From Bacteroidota bacterium (GTDB taxonomy: Bacteria; Bacteroidota; Bacteroidia; Flavobacteriales_F; PHOS-HE28): a stretch of 43,203 bases of DNA. Made by a program: the position numbers and the translations under genes. This document shows positions 25,154 through 33,006 of the stretch, piece after piece; position 1 is the stretch's first letter; the number at the start of each line of letters is the position of its first letter. The DNA is taken from NCBI GenBank assembly GCA_018266475.1, contig JAFEAI010000008.1:1-43203 (forward strand), in the 5' to 3' direction. The notes under the pieces are model-generated. The model made no database searches. It was given only the letters and a program-made list of their open reading frames with translations, and was not told where the DNA came from.

Positions 25154-25944
25154 GGTTGTGGCCAGGCAATGCGCAAAGGTGCTTCAATGATCTCGAACAC
25201 GCGCAACCGCAGGGCATCGGCATCCTCGGGGCGCAGCCCCTTCGTTTCCACCGGGGGGTGTACCACTGCCCGGGCAATGCCCGGCCTGCCGCGGCTCCAG
25301 AGTTCCTGCGGATCGCCGAAGAGGCGCCAGTTGTCCAGGAAAGTGACCGGCACGATGGGCACCTGTTTCTTGATGGCCAGCCGGAAGGCCCCTTCCTTGA
25401 AGGGCATCATGCGCGGGGCATGCAGGGAGATGGTGCCCTCGGGAAAGATGCCCACGGAGTGCCCCTGGTCAATGGCCTGGCCGGCCCTCAACAGGGCACG
25501 GGCAGCCTCGGGGCCGTTGCCGCGGTTCACCGCGATGTGCATGTCGCGGAAGAAAATGTTGAACAAGGGCCAGGCCAGGAGCTCGTGCTTTCCCATGAAC
25601 AGGAAATAATCGGGCATCAGGCGGAAGGCGTGTACAATGTCCAGGTAGCTGGTATGGTTGAAGCAGGCCACATACGGCGGTGCCGGCAAGCGGGGCTCCC
25701 CCGTGCGGCGCAAGGGCACCATGCCGGCCACGCTGAGGAACCGGCCCCATGCGCGCATCAGCCGGAATGCAGCGGGATAGTGCGCAGGCTTGCGCAGCAG
25801 CACGCGGAACGGGACATAGAGCACCAGCAGCGAGATGGCGAAGACCAGCACGAACCAGCACTTGAACAACAGGCTGGGCAGTGCAAACGCCCACTTCCAC
25901 AGGGGGCTGCGGAGGCATTCGCCATCGGCCACCCGGCACTGCAT
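25150..25944 (-). CDS. plsC: 1-acyl-sn-glycerol-3-phosphate acyltransferase
   Basis: This integral membrane enzyme acylates lysophosphatidic acid to phosphatidic acid in phospholipid synthesis. It has 264 residues if started at MQCRVADGEC. That ATG has a GGAG Shine-Dalgarno-like site (25953-25956) eight bases upstream; the longer frame would begin with TTG. An N-terminal membrane segment (WFVLVFAISLLVLYVPF) precedes the acyltransferase motifs: NHTSYLD (HX4D, His97/Asp102), NRGNGPEAARALL, and the glycerophosphate-binding FPEGTIS at 167-173. A later PIVPVTFLDNW matches motif IV. It is cotranscribed with gatC, overlapping by 4 bp. Confidence 0.92.
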   Translation of the reverse strand: MQCRVADGECLRSPLWKWAFALPSLLFKCWFVLVFAISLLVLYVPFRVLLRKPAHYPAAFRLMRAWGRFLSVAGMVPLRRTGEPRLPAPPYVACFNHTSYLDIVHAFRLMPDYFLFMGKHELLAWPLFNIFFRDMHIAVNRGNGPEAARALLRAGQAIDQGHSVGIFPEGTISLHAPRMMPFKEGAFRLAIKKQVPIVPVTFLDNWRLFGDPQELWSRGRPGIARAVVHPPVETKGLRPEDADALRLRVFEIIEAPLRIAWPQP

Positions 25945-26057
25945 TGTGGTATCTCCGGTTCCTTGCACGTGCAACGGAAAAAAGGGAGCGCGAAGCTACC
26001 TTCTATCTTCGTGGCCGCCATACCGCGCCGTGCGCGGCATGGCGGCAACACGTCCAC

Positions 26058-27041
26058 ATGCGTATACTCACCGGCATCCAAAGCACCGGCACCCCCCACC
26101 TGGGCAATTTGATGGGCGCGATCCTGCCCGCCATTTCCATGGGCCGGTCCCCGGGCAACGATGCCTTTTTGTTCATCGCCGACCTGCATTCGTTCACCAC
26201 CGTGCGGAACCCGGAGGTGCTGCGCGAAAACACCTACGCGGTAGCGGCTGCATGGCTGGCCTTGGGGCTTGACGTGGAGCGGGTGACCTTCTACCGCCAA
26301 AGCGACGTGCCCGAGGTGGCCGAACTGGCCTGGTACTTAGGCTGCCTTACGCCCTTCCCCATGCTGGCCAACGCGCATTCCTTCAAGGACAAGAGCGCCA
26401 ACGTGAACCAGGTGAACGCGGGCCTGTTCTACTATCCGGTGCTGATGGCGGCGGACATCCTGCTGTACGACGGCCAGGTGGTTCCCGTGGGCAAGGACCA
26501 GAAACAACACCTGGAGATCACCCGTGACATTGCCGGGGCCTTCAACCGGGCATACGGGGAGGACACGTTAGTGGTGCCGGAAGCGCGCATCGACGAGCAG
26601 CTGATGACCATTCCGGGCACCGACGGGCGGAAAATGAGCAAGAGCTACGGCAACACGATCAACATCTTCCTGCCGGAGCAGGAACTGAAGAAGCAGGTGA
26701 TGGGGATAGTGACCGACAGCAAGGCCCTGGAAGAACCCAAGGACCCCGCCACGGACAATGTGTTCCAGCTCTTCCGGCTTGTGGCCCCGGCTGCGGCAGT
26801 GGCAGAAATGGAGGCCAAGTACCGCGCAGGCGGCTATGGCTATGGCCATGCGAAGAAAGAGCTGTTGGGCACCCTGCTGGAACGCTTCGCCCGGCAGCGC
26901 GCCACCTTCCAGGCGCTGATGGCGGACAAGGGCGAACTGGACCGGCAGCTGGCCGTGGGGGCGCGCAAGGCACGCACGGTGGCGCAGGCCACGCTGGCAA
27001 GGGTGCGCAGCCGCGCAGGGTACCCGGTCAGCCATCCGTGA
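26058..27041 (+). CDS. trpS: Tryptophanyl-tRNA synthetase
   Basis: This class I synthetase charges tRNA-Trp. It has 327 residues, normal for the bacterial form. The HIGH-type signature is TPHLGN at residues 12-17 and the KMSKS loop is exact at 192-196 (GRKMSKSYGN). LTGIQSTG at the N-terminus, ANAHSFKDK, YYPVLMAADILLYDG and VGKDQKQHLEITRDIA are family landmarks. I start at MRILTGIQST, where the conserved fold begins; the longer upstream frame is not conserved-looking. The gene is divergent from plsC-gatC. Confidence 0.96.
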   Translation: MRILTGIQSTGTPHLGNLMGAILPAISMGRSPGNDAFLFIADLHSFTTVRNPEVLRENTYAVAAAWLALGLDVERVTFYRQSDVPEVAELAWYLGCLTPFPMLANAHSFKDKSANVNQVNAGLFYYPVLMAADILLYDGQVVPVGKDQKQHLEITRDIAGAFNRAYGEDTLVVPEARIDEQLMTIPGTDGRKMSKSYGNTINIFLPEQELKKQVMGIVTDSKALEEPKDPATDNVFQLFRLVAPAAAVAEMEAKYRAGGYGYGHAKKELLGTLLERFARQRATFQALMADKGELDRQLAVGARKARTVAQATLARVRSRAGYPVSHP

Positions 27042-27165
27042 CCTCCCGCAAGCAGTCCTTGTTGATAACAATTGGCACTTCCCGTGCTTGGCGCAGCCGT
27101 GCCTGCCGCTACCTTGGCCTTGAATTGGCCGGGCCCGTCGGCCCGGAAATAAAAAACCCTACACA

Positions 27166-27321
27166 ATGGCAGCAGCAGTGGAAGCGTATTGCGTGAAATG
27201 CAAGGCAAAGCGGAACATGAAGGATGTGACCGAGGTAACGATGGCCAATGGCCGCAAGGCCAAGAAGGGCAAATGCCCTGAATGCGGCACCGGCATGTTC
27301 AAGATCCTGGGCAAGGCGTAA
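27166..27321 (+). CDS. DUF5679 zinc-ribbon small protein
   Basis: This is a 51-residue protein, short enough to be missed by automated calls. It starts MAAAVEAYCVKCKAKRNMKD and ends CPECGTGMFKILGKA. Two CxxC pairs (YCVKC and CPECG) about 26 residues apart should bind one zinc. The EVTMANGRKAKKG stretch between them matches the DUF5679 pattern. The family is widespread, often basic, with unknown function; nucleic-acid binding is plausible. ATG at 27166 follows an A-rich tract and there is no Shine-Dalgarno site. A strong hairpin 6 bp after the stop suggests it is a single-gene transcript. Confidence 0.88.
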   Translation: MAAAVEAYCVKCKAKRNMKDVTEVTMANGRKAKKGKCPECGTGMFKILGKA

Positions 27322-27327
27322 CGCGGC

Positions 27328-27357
27328 GGCGCCGCCCTTCGTTGCAGGGGCGGCGCC
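27328..27357 (+). terminator. Strong GC hairpin after the zinc-ribbon gene
   Basis: GGCGCCGCCC (27328-27337) pairs perfectly with GGGCGGCGCC (27348-27357) across a 10-base loop. It starts 6 bases after the stop codon. There is no U-tract, so intrinsic termination is likely but not certain. Confidence 0.55.
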
Positions 27358-27399
27358 CGCCTTGGGCGCATCCACCAAGGCGTAACCCACCACTGCCGC

Positions 27400-28191
27400 A
27401 TGCACACCATCGAATTCCGGTCCGGAAAGGCCACCCGTGTTCTTTTTACGGTCCTGGCCATCCTGTTGGCATTGCACTTTACGGTTGCATTTTCCCACTT
27501 GGTGCTGCACCTGCGGATGGCGGCCCTCAGCCAATTGGCGGACCTCGACCTGGAGTCGAACCTGCCCACCTTCTTCAACTGCGGCCTCTTCTTCCTGGCG
27601 GCGCCCTTGTTTTACCTGCACGGCAGATCCGCCTCCCCAAAAGACCGGAGGGGCTGGTTTGTGATGGCCGGGATCTTTGTGTTCCTGGGGATCGATGAGG
27701 GTTCGCAGATCCATGAGAAGTTGATGAACGTGACCAACCGGCTGCTGCACAACAGTGGCGCAGGCGGCCCGGCGATGGACTGGTTGTTCTTCGCGTGGGT
27801 GATCCCGTACGGCCTGGCACTGCTGGGGCTGGCGGCGGTGCTCTTCCGCTGGTTCACGCGGATGGAGCCGAAGTTGCGCCGCAACCTGGTCATCAGCGGC
27901 GTGGTGTACGTCAGCGGTGCCATTGTGATGGAGATGATCGGCAGCAAGGTGCTGATGTCCATTGCGCCCAAGGACGTATCGGCGTACCCCTGGATGCCAT
28001 GCGAGGTGTATGGCGACCCCTCGGGATGCTGGGCGTTCATGGAGCCGGGCTATGTGGCACTGTACACCGTGGAGGAAACCCTGGAGATGACGGGCCTGAT
28101 CCTCTGCATCCGGGCGCTGCTGCAGGCATTCGAACGCAATGGCCAGCGGCTGTCCCTGAACTTGGCCGGCGAGGCTTCGCAGCGCGCTTAG
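27400..28191 (+). CDS. Uncharacterised polytopic membrane protein with conserved acidic motifs
   Basis: The 263-residue protein has about six or seven hydrophobic segments beginning at VLFTVLAILLALHF. Charged motifs lie at membrane borders: FVFLGIDEGSQIHEKLM (about residues 92-108) and ALYTVEETLEMTGLILC near the C-terminus. I recognise the layout (a D-E-x-x-x-I-H-E motif and a later E-E-x-L-E-M motif) from an unnamed membrane family seen in several phyla, but no activity is known to me. The paired acidic residues and His inside the membrane could bind metal or protons; this is inference. Its stop codon overlaps the stop of menE on the other strand. Confidence 0.8.
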   Translation: MHTIEFRSGKATRVLFTVLAILLALHFTVAFSHLVLHLRMAALSQLADLDLESNLPTFFNCGLFFLAAPLFYLHGRSASPKDRRGWFVMAGIFVFLGIDEGSQIHEKLMNVTNRLLHNSGAGGPAMDWLFFAWVIPYGLALLGLAAVLFRWFTRMEPKLRRNLVISGVVYVSGAIVMEMIGSKVLMSIAPKDVSAYPWMPCEVYGDPSGCWAFMEPGYVALYTVEETLEMTGLILCIRALLQAFERNGQRLSLNLAGEASQRA

Positions 28192-29300
28192 TCCAGGGTG
28201 CGGATCACCTTGCCGGAGGCGGTTCTGCGAAAGGTCCTCAACGCCGTGACGCGCCGCGGCATCTCGTGGAAGGAGAGCACCTTGGCCAGCGCCTCCAGCA
28301 CGCCGCCCAGCACCTGGGGCCCGTCCTCCGTTTCCAGCACCAGCAGCACCGCCTGGCCCAGCACCTCATCGGGCTTGGCCATGAAGAAATGCGCATACGG
28401 AATGGTGCCTGCGCTCTTTGCCTCCAGTTGTTCCGGATAGATCTTCTTGCCGCCGCTCAGGATCACGTTGTCGATGCGGCCCAACCAGCGGAAGTGCCGT
28501 TCATCATGCAGGTCCACCAGGTCGCGGGTAATGTGCTGCTTTTGGGCCAGGTGCGGGGTGTGTACCACCAGGCAGCCGCGCGGGTCCTGGGCAAAGGTGA
28601 CAGGGCCGATGGCGTGGTACGTGCTGCTCCGCTCCTTCCCGTTGACCTTGCGCAGGGCCACGTGCGTCACGGTTTCCGTGCTGCCGTACCCTTGGAACAC
28701 CTCCGTCCGCAGCCCTTGCAGGTCTTCCTCCAATGCCGTGCTCACCGGCCCCCCTCCCAGCAAGATGGTGTGGAACTGCTCCTCCACGCGGGCACGGTCC
28801 TCTTGGATGGCGCGGTGCAGCTGCAGCGGCACCATGGCCGTAAAGCGGAACGGGTCGCGGCAGGTGCCCAGGTTGTTCAGCACGCTGCCGCGCGGATCGA
28901 CCACGTGGAGGTCCAGCCCCAGGGCCATGGCGCGTACCACCATCATCTTGCCGGCGATGTAGGCGCACGGCAGGCAGAGCAGCACGCGGTCACCTTCCTT
29001 CAACCCGAAGGCATCCGCAGTGAGGCGTGCGCTGCGCACGAGGTCCTTCCGCGGTATGTTGATCAGCTTGGGCGGCCCGGTGGTGCCGCTGGTGGTGGCC
29101 GGGAGGGCCTTCCCCGCCATCATGGCCAGTTGCATGACCAAGTTGCTGAGGTCCTCCTTCCAGGTTTCCTCCTTGCGTCGCTTATCGCTCCACTTGGTGA
29201 AATGTTGATAGGCTTCGAACTGCGACAAGGTTCGCCCGTCCAGCATCAAGGACTTGAAGGCATTTTCGAAGGTCCTGGGATAGGCCCGCCGGGTGCTCAT
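28188..29300 (-). CDS. menE: o-Succinylbenzoate-CoA ligase
   Basis: This AMP-forming ligase activates o-succinylbenzoate with ATP and CoA for menaquinone synthesis. At 370 residues it is the compact form common in Bacteroidota. Motifs are the P-loop-like TTSGTTGPPKLI (about 68-79), LCLPCAYIAGKMM, GYGSTETVTHVALR (adenine site), RWLGRIDNVILSGGKKIYPEQLE (hinge), and the C-terminal lysine region TASGKVIRTL. It is the last gene of the men operon, and its ATG overlaps the menC stop in ATGA. Context fixes the assignment, since AMP ligases are otherwise hard to tell apart. Confidence 0.9.
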   Translation of the reverse strand: MSTRRAYPRTFENAFKSLMLDGRTLSQFEAYQHFTKWSDKRRKEETWKEDLSNLVMQLAMMAGKALPATTSGTTGPPKLINIPRKDLVRSARLTADAFGLKEGDRVLLCLPCAYIAGKMMVVRAMALGLDLHVVDPRGSVLNNLGTCRDPFRFTAMVPLQLHRAIQEDRARVEEQFHTILLGGGPVSTALEEDLQGLRTEVFQGYGSTETVTHVALRKVNGKERSSTYHAIGPVTFAQDPRGCLVVHTPHLAQKQHITRDLVDLHDERHFRWLGRIDNVILSGGKKIYPEQLEAKSAGTIPYAHFFMAKPDEVLGQAVLLVLETEDGPQVLGGVLEALAKVLSFHEMPRRVTALRTFRRTASGKVIRTLD

Positions 29301-30352
29301 GGCTCCATGCGGCTTAAGTCCCAGGGGTTCTCAGGACGGTAGTACAAGGCCCCGGCCTGTACAGCCAACGGAGCGGGGATATTGTCGGCATACACCTGCC
29401 CCGTGCCCAGCCCCTGGGGCATGGAGACGCCCAGCGTGGCCGTCCATTGGGCAATGGCGTTGAGGCCGATGCTGCTTTCCAGTGCGGAGGTGATCCACCA
29501 GCCGATGCCCCGCGCCCGTGCCTGGTCGATCCATTCCTGCGCGGCGGCCCAACCGCCCACCAAGCTGGGCTTGATCACGATGTACTGCGGCCGCACATGG
29601 TCCAGCAGGTCCTGCTTGGCCTGGGTGATGTTGTGGCCGATCAGGTCCTCGTCCAGTGCGACCGGCACCGGGGAGTTGGCGCACACCTCGGTCATGGATT
29701 CATACAGGCCGGGTGCTATGGGCTGTTCAATGCTCTCCACGCCCAGCTTGGCCAGGCGCTCCAGCACGGGCATTACGTTGGCATGGGTGAAGGCGCCGTT
29801 GGCATCCACCCGCAAAGTGAGGTCCTGCGCGCCGAACCTGCGGCGCACGCCGGCCAGCAGGTCCAGTTCGTCCTCGATGTGGAGCGCGCCGATCTTCATC
29901 TTCACGCAGCGGTTGCCGCCGTCAATCTGCGCTTGGATCCGGTCGCGCATGGTGGCCTTGTCGCCCATCCATACCAGCCCGTTGATGGGGATGCCCTCCC
30001 GTCCGAGGGTGAATTCCGACGGGAAGAGCACCTTGCTGCCGCTGGCTTCAAGGTCGCGCAGGCATTGTTCCACGGCGAAGCGCACGCTGGGCACCTGCAT
30101 CAGGTCGCCTTCCAGGCGTTGGTGCCAGTTGGTGGTGTCCGCGCACAGTTCAACGAGCTTGGTGCGCACATCGGCCGGAAATTCCCTGCTGTGGCCGGGG
30201 AAGAGCGCGGCCTCGCCGATGCCGCGCACCCCGGGGCGTTGATCATCCCAGGCGATCAGGTACCACACGGTCCGCGCCTCGATCACCCCTTTGCTCGTGC
30301 CCAAGGGGAAGCGCGGGGTGAGCGTGACCTCTTTCCAATCGGCGCAACGCAT
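29297..30352 (-). CDS. menC: o-Succinylbenzoate synthase
   Basis: This enolase-superfamily enzyme dehydrates SHCHC to o-succinylbenzoate in menaquinone synthesis. The 351-residue protein keeps all superfamily residues: the KxK base in VKMKIG (Lys151, Lys153), metal ligands Asp183 (VDANGAF), Glu209 (SIEQP) and Asp234 (ALDEDL), and the opposite base Lys261 in VIKPSLVGG. Its start directly abuts the menA stop and its end overlaps menE by 4 bp. A related dipeptide epimerase is excluded by the operon context. Confidence 0.93.
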   Translation of the reverse strand: MRCADWKEVTLTPRFPLGTSKGVIEARTVWYLIAWDDQRPGVRGIGEAALFPGHSREFPADVRTKLVELCADTTNWHQRLEGDLMQVPSVRFAVEQCLRDLEASGSKVLFPSEFTLGREGIPINGLVWMGDKATMRDRIQAQIDGGNRCVKMKIGALHIEDELDLLAGVRRRFGAQDLTLRVDANGAFTHANVMPVLERLAKLGVESIEQPIAPGLYESMTEVCANSPVPVALDEDLIGHNITQAKQDLLDHVRPQYIVIKPSLVGGWAAAQEWIDQARARGIGWWITSALESSIGLNAIAQWTATLGVSMPQGLGTGQVYADNIPAPLAVQAGALYYRPENPWDLSRMEP

Positions 30353-31246
30353 CTATGCGGGAATCAACCCCAAAGAAAAGAGCAATGCCGTTACCAGGGT
30401 GGAAAGCGCCAGCACTTTCATTTGCGGGTCCAGGTCACGGGGCACTTGCGTGCGCTGCACCGTGCGCAGGTGGCGGTCCAGCAGCACAAAGCCCAGCACG
30501 AAGGCCAGCTGCCACCAGCCGCGGAAGTGCAGCACGGTGAATGCCAGCAAACAGGCGAAGCCGCCGTAGATCAGGGCGGCGTGGTAGCGCTTGGCGTTGG
30601 CCGTGCCCATGCGCACCGCCATGGTGCGTTTGCCATTTGCCGCATCGCCCACCGCATCGCGCATGTTGTTCAGGTTGAGCATGGCGGCGGACAGCAGGCC
30701 GATGCCCAACGCGGGCAGCACGGTGGCCGGTTGGAATTCCCCGGTATGCAGGAAACAGGTGCCCATCACCCCGGCAAGGCCGAAGAAGAGCACCACGCTG
30801 ATGTCGCCCAAGCCCGCGTAGCCGTACGGGTTGCTGCCGAAGGTGTACTTCACGGCGGCCCCGATGGCCAGCAAGCCGAGCAGGAAGAAGCTCAGCGTGG
30901 TTGCGGTGAGCCCCAGCGCCACCACGATCAAGCCGATGCCCGAGGCCAAGGCCAGCCCGCCACAGGCCCATAAGGCGCGCTTCATGGCAGCTGGTGCAAT
31001 GGCGCCGCTCTGCACGGCACGCGCCGGCCCCACACGGCTTTCGTCATCGGTGCCGTGCTCATGGTCGCCCAGGTCGTTGGCCAGGTTGCTGAGCACTTGC
31101 AGGAGGATGGCCGTAAGCAGTGCCAGCGTGAAAACGGACCAACGGAAGCCGTGGTAGTATCCGGCCAGCGCGCTGCCTGTGATGATGCTGCTGATGGCCA
31201 AGGGCAGCGTGCGCGGGCGGAAGGCGTGGACCCAATGCTTCAGCAT
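30353..31246 (-). CDS. menA: 1,4-Dihydroxy-2-naphthoate polyprenyltransferase
   Basis: This UbiA-family membrane enzyme attaches a polyprenyl chain to DHNA to give demethylmenaquinone. The protein has 297 residues and about eight or nine hydrophobic segments. The first prenyl-diphosphate-binding motif is LANDLGDHEHGTDDE (Asn57, Asp58, Asp61 region), and a second region is LNLNNMRDAVGDAANGKRT. The N-terminal RPRTLPLAISSIITGSALA is typical of MenA. I use the ATG at 31246; a GTG one codon upstream is possible. A 47-bp gap separates it from menD, the only sizeable gap in the operon. Confidence 0.93.
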   Translation of the reverse strand: MLKHWVHAFRPRTLPLAISSIITGSALAGYYHGFRWSVFTLALLTAILLQVLSNLANDLGDHEHGTDDESRVGPARAVQSGAIAPAAMKRALWACGGLALASGIGLIVVALGLTATTLSFFLLGLLAIGAAVKYTFGSNPYGYAGLGDISVVLFFGLAGVMGTCFLHTGEFQPATVLPALGIGLLSAAMLNLNNMRDAVGDAANGKRTMAVRMGTANAKRYHAALIYGGFACLLAFTVLHFRGWWQLAFVLGFVLLDRHLRTVQRTQVPRDLDPQMKVLALSTLVTALLFSLGLIPA

Positions 31247-31293
31247 CACCTTGCCCGTTCCATTGCCGAAGGCATTTGCGCACCCATACCCGT

Positions 31294-33003
31294 TCAGTTC
31301 GATCGTTCCCCGCCCCGGGCACCCGCTTCCCGCAGCTTGGCGAAATGATCGCGCAGCACCTTGGGCGACACCTCCGCATCCGTCTTTACATGCAGCACGG
31401 CAGGCTTGTCGTGCGGGCGGTAAAGTTGTTCCAATGCCGCCTTCAGCGATGCGGCGTCATGGGCTTGGTAACAGGCCAGCCCGTAGCTCTTCACCAGTGC
31501 CGGTATGTCGCGGCGGTGCGGTGAATCGAACCAGCGCATCAGGTCCGGGTGCCGGTCTGGGCCTTCAATGAAGCGGAAGATGTTGCCTCCTCCGTTGTCG
31601 ATCACCACAATGCGCAGTTCCGGTGGGAGGTGGTCGTTCCAGAACGCATTGCTGTCGTAGCAGAAGGCCACATCACCCGAGATGAGCGTGGTGGGCTTCC
31701 GCGATGCGAAGGCCGCCCCCACAGCGGTACTTGTGCAGCCATCGATCCCGCTGGTGCCGCGGTTGCCGAGGAAATGCAGGCCGCGGTGGCGGTCGAAGAG
31801 CTGCACATAGCGGGCAGCGGTGCTGTTGGCCAGGTGTACGTCGCTTCCGGCCGGGACCGCCCGCAGCAGTTCGCTGAACACTGCAAGGTCGCTGAAAGGC
31901 GCGTCCTTCAGCAAGGCTGCGTGCCGTGCCTGCATGCGCTCGGCCACCGCATGCCAGGCCTGGCCGAAAGCGCTTTCGTTGGGCTTCACTTGGCCTTCCA
32001 TTTGGGCCAGGAAGATGTGCGGATCCACGGCGATGTCGTGCGTGAGCCCCTGGAAAGTGTCGTAGTGCCTTGCCTCCACGTCCACGTTCCAGTGCTGCGC
32101 GGGCCGCCACTTGCGGAGCAGGCCCTTGATGCGCTTGCTGACGATGGCGCCGCCGAAGGTGATGAGGAGATCGGGCTTGAGGTCCTTCTCATTTTCCGCA
32201 TTCACACCCTCCAGGGTGCGGTCGATGCAGGTGATGAAGGCGGGGTCGTCCAGGTTGGAAGTGGCCTCGGTAAGCACTGCCACCTGCGGCAGTGCGGCAA
32301 GTTGCTTGAGCTGTGCCTTCATGCCTTCGCCCCACGCACCCTGCCCCGCCAGGACCATCACCTTCGGGCTGCCGGAAAGTTGCTGTGCGCGCCACCCCTT
32401 GTCGGGAAGCAGGAAGGAGGCCACCGGCACGGGCGCGATGATGCGTGCGGGTGTTTCATCCTCCTCGGCCGTGCCATAGAGCGGCTCCCCGAAGGGCACG
32501 TTCAGCTGCACGGGGCCGGGCACGGGCAGCAAGGAGGCATCGATGGCGGCGTTGATCAGGCGGTTGCAGTGCCAGCGGGCAAGTTCATCGTCGCCCCGGG
32601 GCAGGTCCACGCTTGTGCGCAGGTGCGGTGCGAGCACATTTTGCTGGCGGATGGTCTGCCCTTCGCCCTGGTCGGTCCATTCCGCAGGGCGGTCGGCACT
32701 GATCACCAGCAGGGGAATTCGCTGGTAGAACGCTTCGGCGATGGCCGGGCCGTAGTTGAGCACGGCCGAGCCGCTGGTGCAGATCAGGGCCACGGGCCGG
32801 TGCATCTGGCGGGCCATGCCCAGTGCAAAGAAGGCGGCACTGCGCTCATCGATCACCTGCAGGCAGCTGATCTCCTTGTGCGCCAGGAAGGCGATCACCA
32901 GCGGCGCATTGCGCGATCCGGGGCTGATCACGGCATGGTGCACGCCCTTGGCGATACAAAGACGGGCCAGCTCCGCGGCCGCGAAATGGTCCGATGTGCG
33001 CAT
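31294..33003 (-). CDS. menD: SEPHCHC synthase (2-succinyl-5-enolpyruvyl-6-hydroxy-3-cyclohexene-1-carboxylate synthase)
   Basis: This thiamine-diphosphate enzyme joins isochorismate and 2-oxoglutarate, the first committed step to menaquinone. The 569-residue protein has the three-domain layout of the family. Landmarks are VISPGSRNAPL, the cofactor-activating Glu53 in VIDERSAAFFALG, TSGSAVLNYGPAIAEAF, SADRPAEWTDQGEGQTI, FLGNRGTSGIDGCTSTAVGAA and the diphosphate/Mg2+ site SGDVAFCYDSNAF ... VIDNGGGNIF. It follows menF after 3 bp on the same strand. Confidence 0.96.
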   Translation of the reverse strand: MRTSDHFAAAELARLCIAKGVHHAVISPGSRNAPLVIAFLAHKEISCLQVIDERSAAFFALGMARQMHRPVALICTSGSAVLNYGPAIAEAFYQRIPLLVISADRPAEWTDQGEGQTIRQQNVLAPHLRTSVDLPRGDDELARWHCNRLINAAIDASLLPVPGPVQLNVPFGEPLYGTAEEDETPARIIAPVPVASFLLPDKGWRAQQLSGSPKVMVLAGQGAWGEGMKAQLKQLAALPQVAVLTEATSNLDDPAFITCIDRTLEGVNAENEKDLKPDLLITFGGAIVSKRIKGLLRKWRPAQHWNVDVEARHYDTFQGLTHDIAVDPHIFLAQMEGQVKPNESAFGQAWHAVAERMQARHAALLKDAPFSDLAVFSELLRAVPAGSDVHLANSTAARYVQLFDRHRGLHFLGNRGTSGIDGCTSTAVGAAFASRKPTTLISGDVAFCYDSNAFWNDHLPPELRIVVIDNGGGNIFRFIEGPDRHPDLMRWFDSPHRRDIPALVKSYGLACYQAHDAASLKAALEQLYRPHDKPAVLHVKTDAEVSPKVLRDHFAKLREAGARGGERSN

Positions 33004-33006
33004 GGG

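Noticed and set aside
26004..26011. TATCTTCG as trpS -7 box
   Set aside because: One mismatch from the consensus and the nearest upstream TTG is 38 bases away, outside the accepted spacing.
27059..27071. lac-operator-like palindrome TTGTTGATAACAA
   Set aside because: Only the 5-bp arms TTGTT/AACAA match, it stands about 100 bp before the zinc-ribbon gene, and no LacI-type regulator is nearby. Chance is sufficient.
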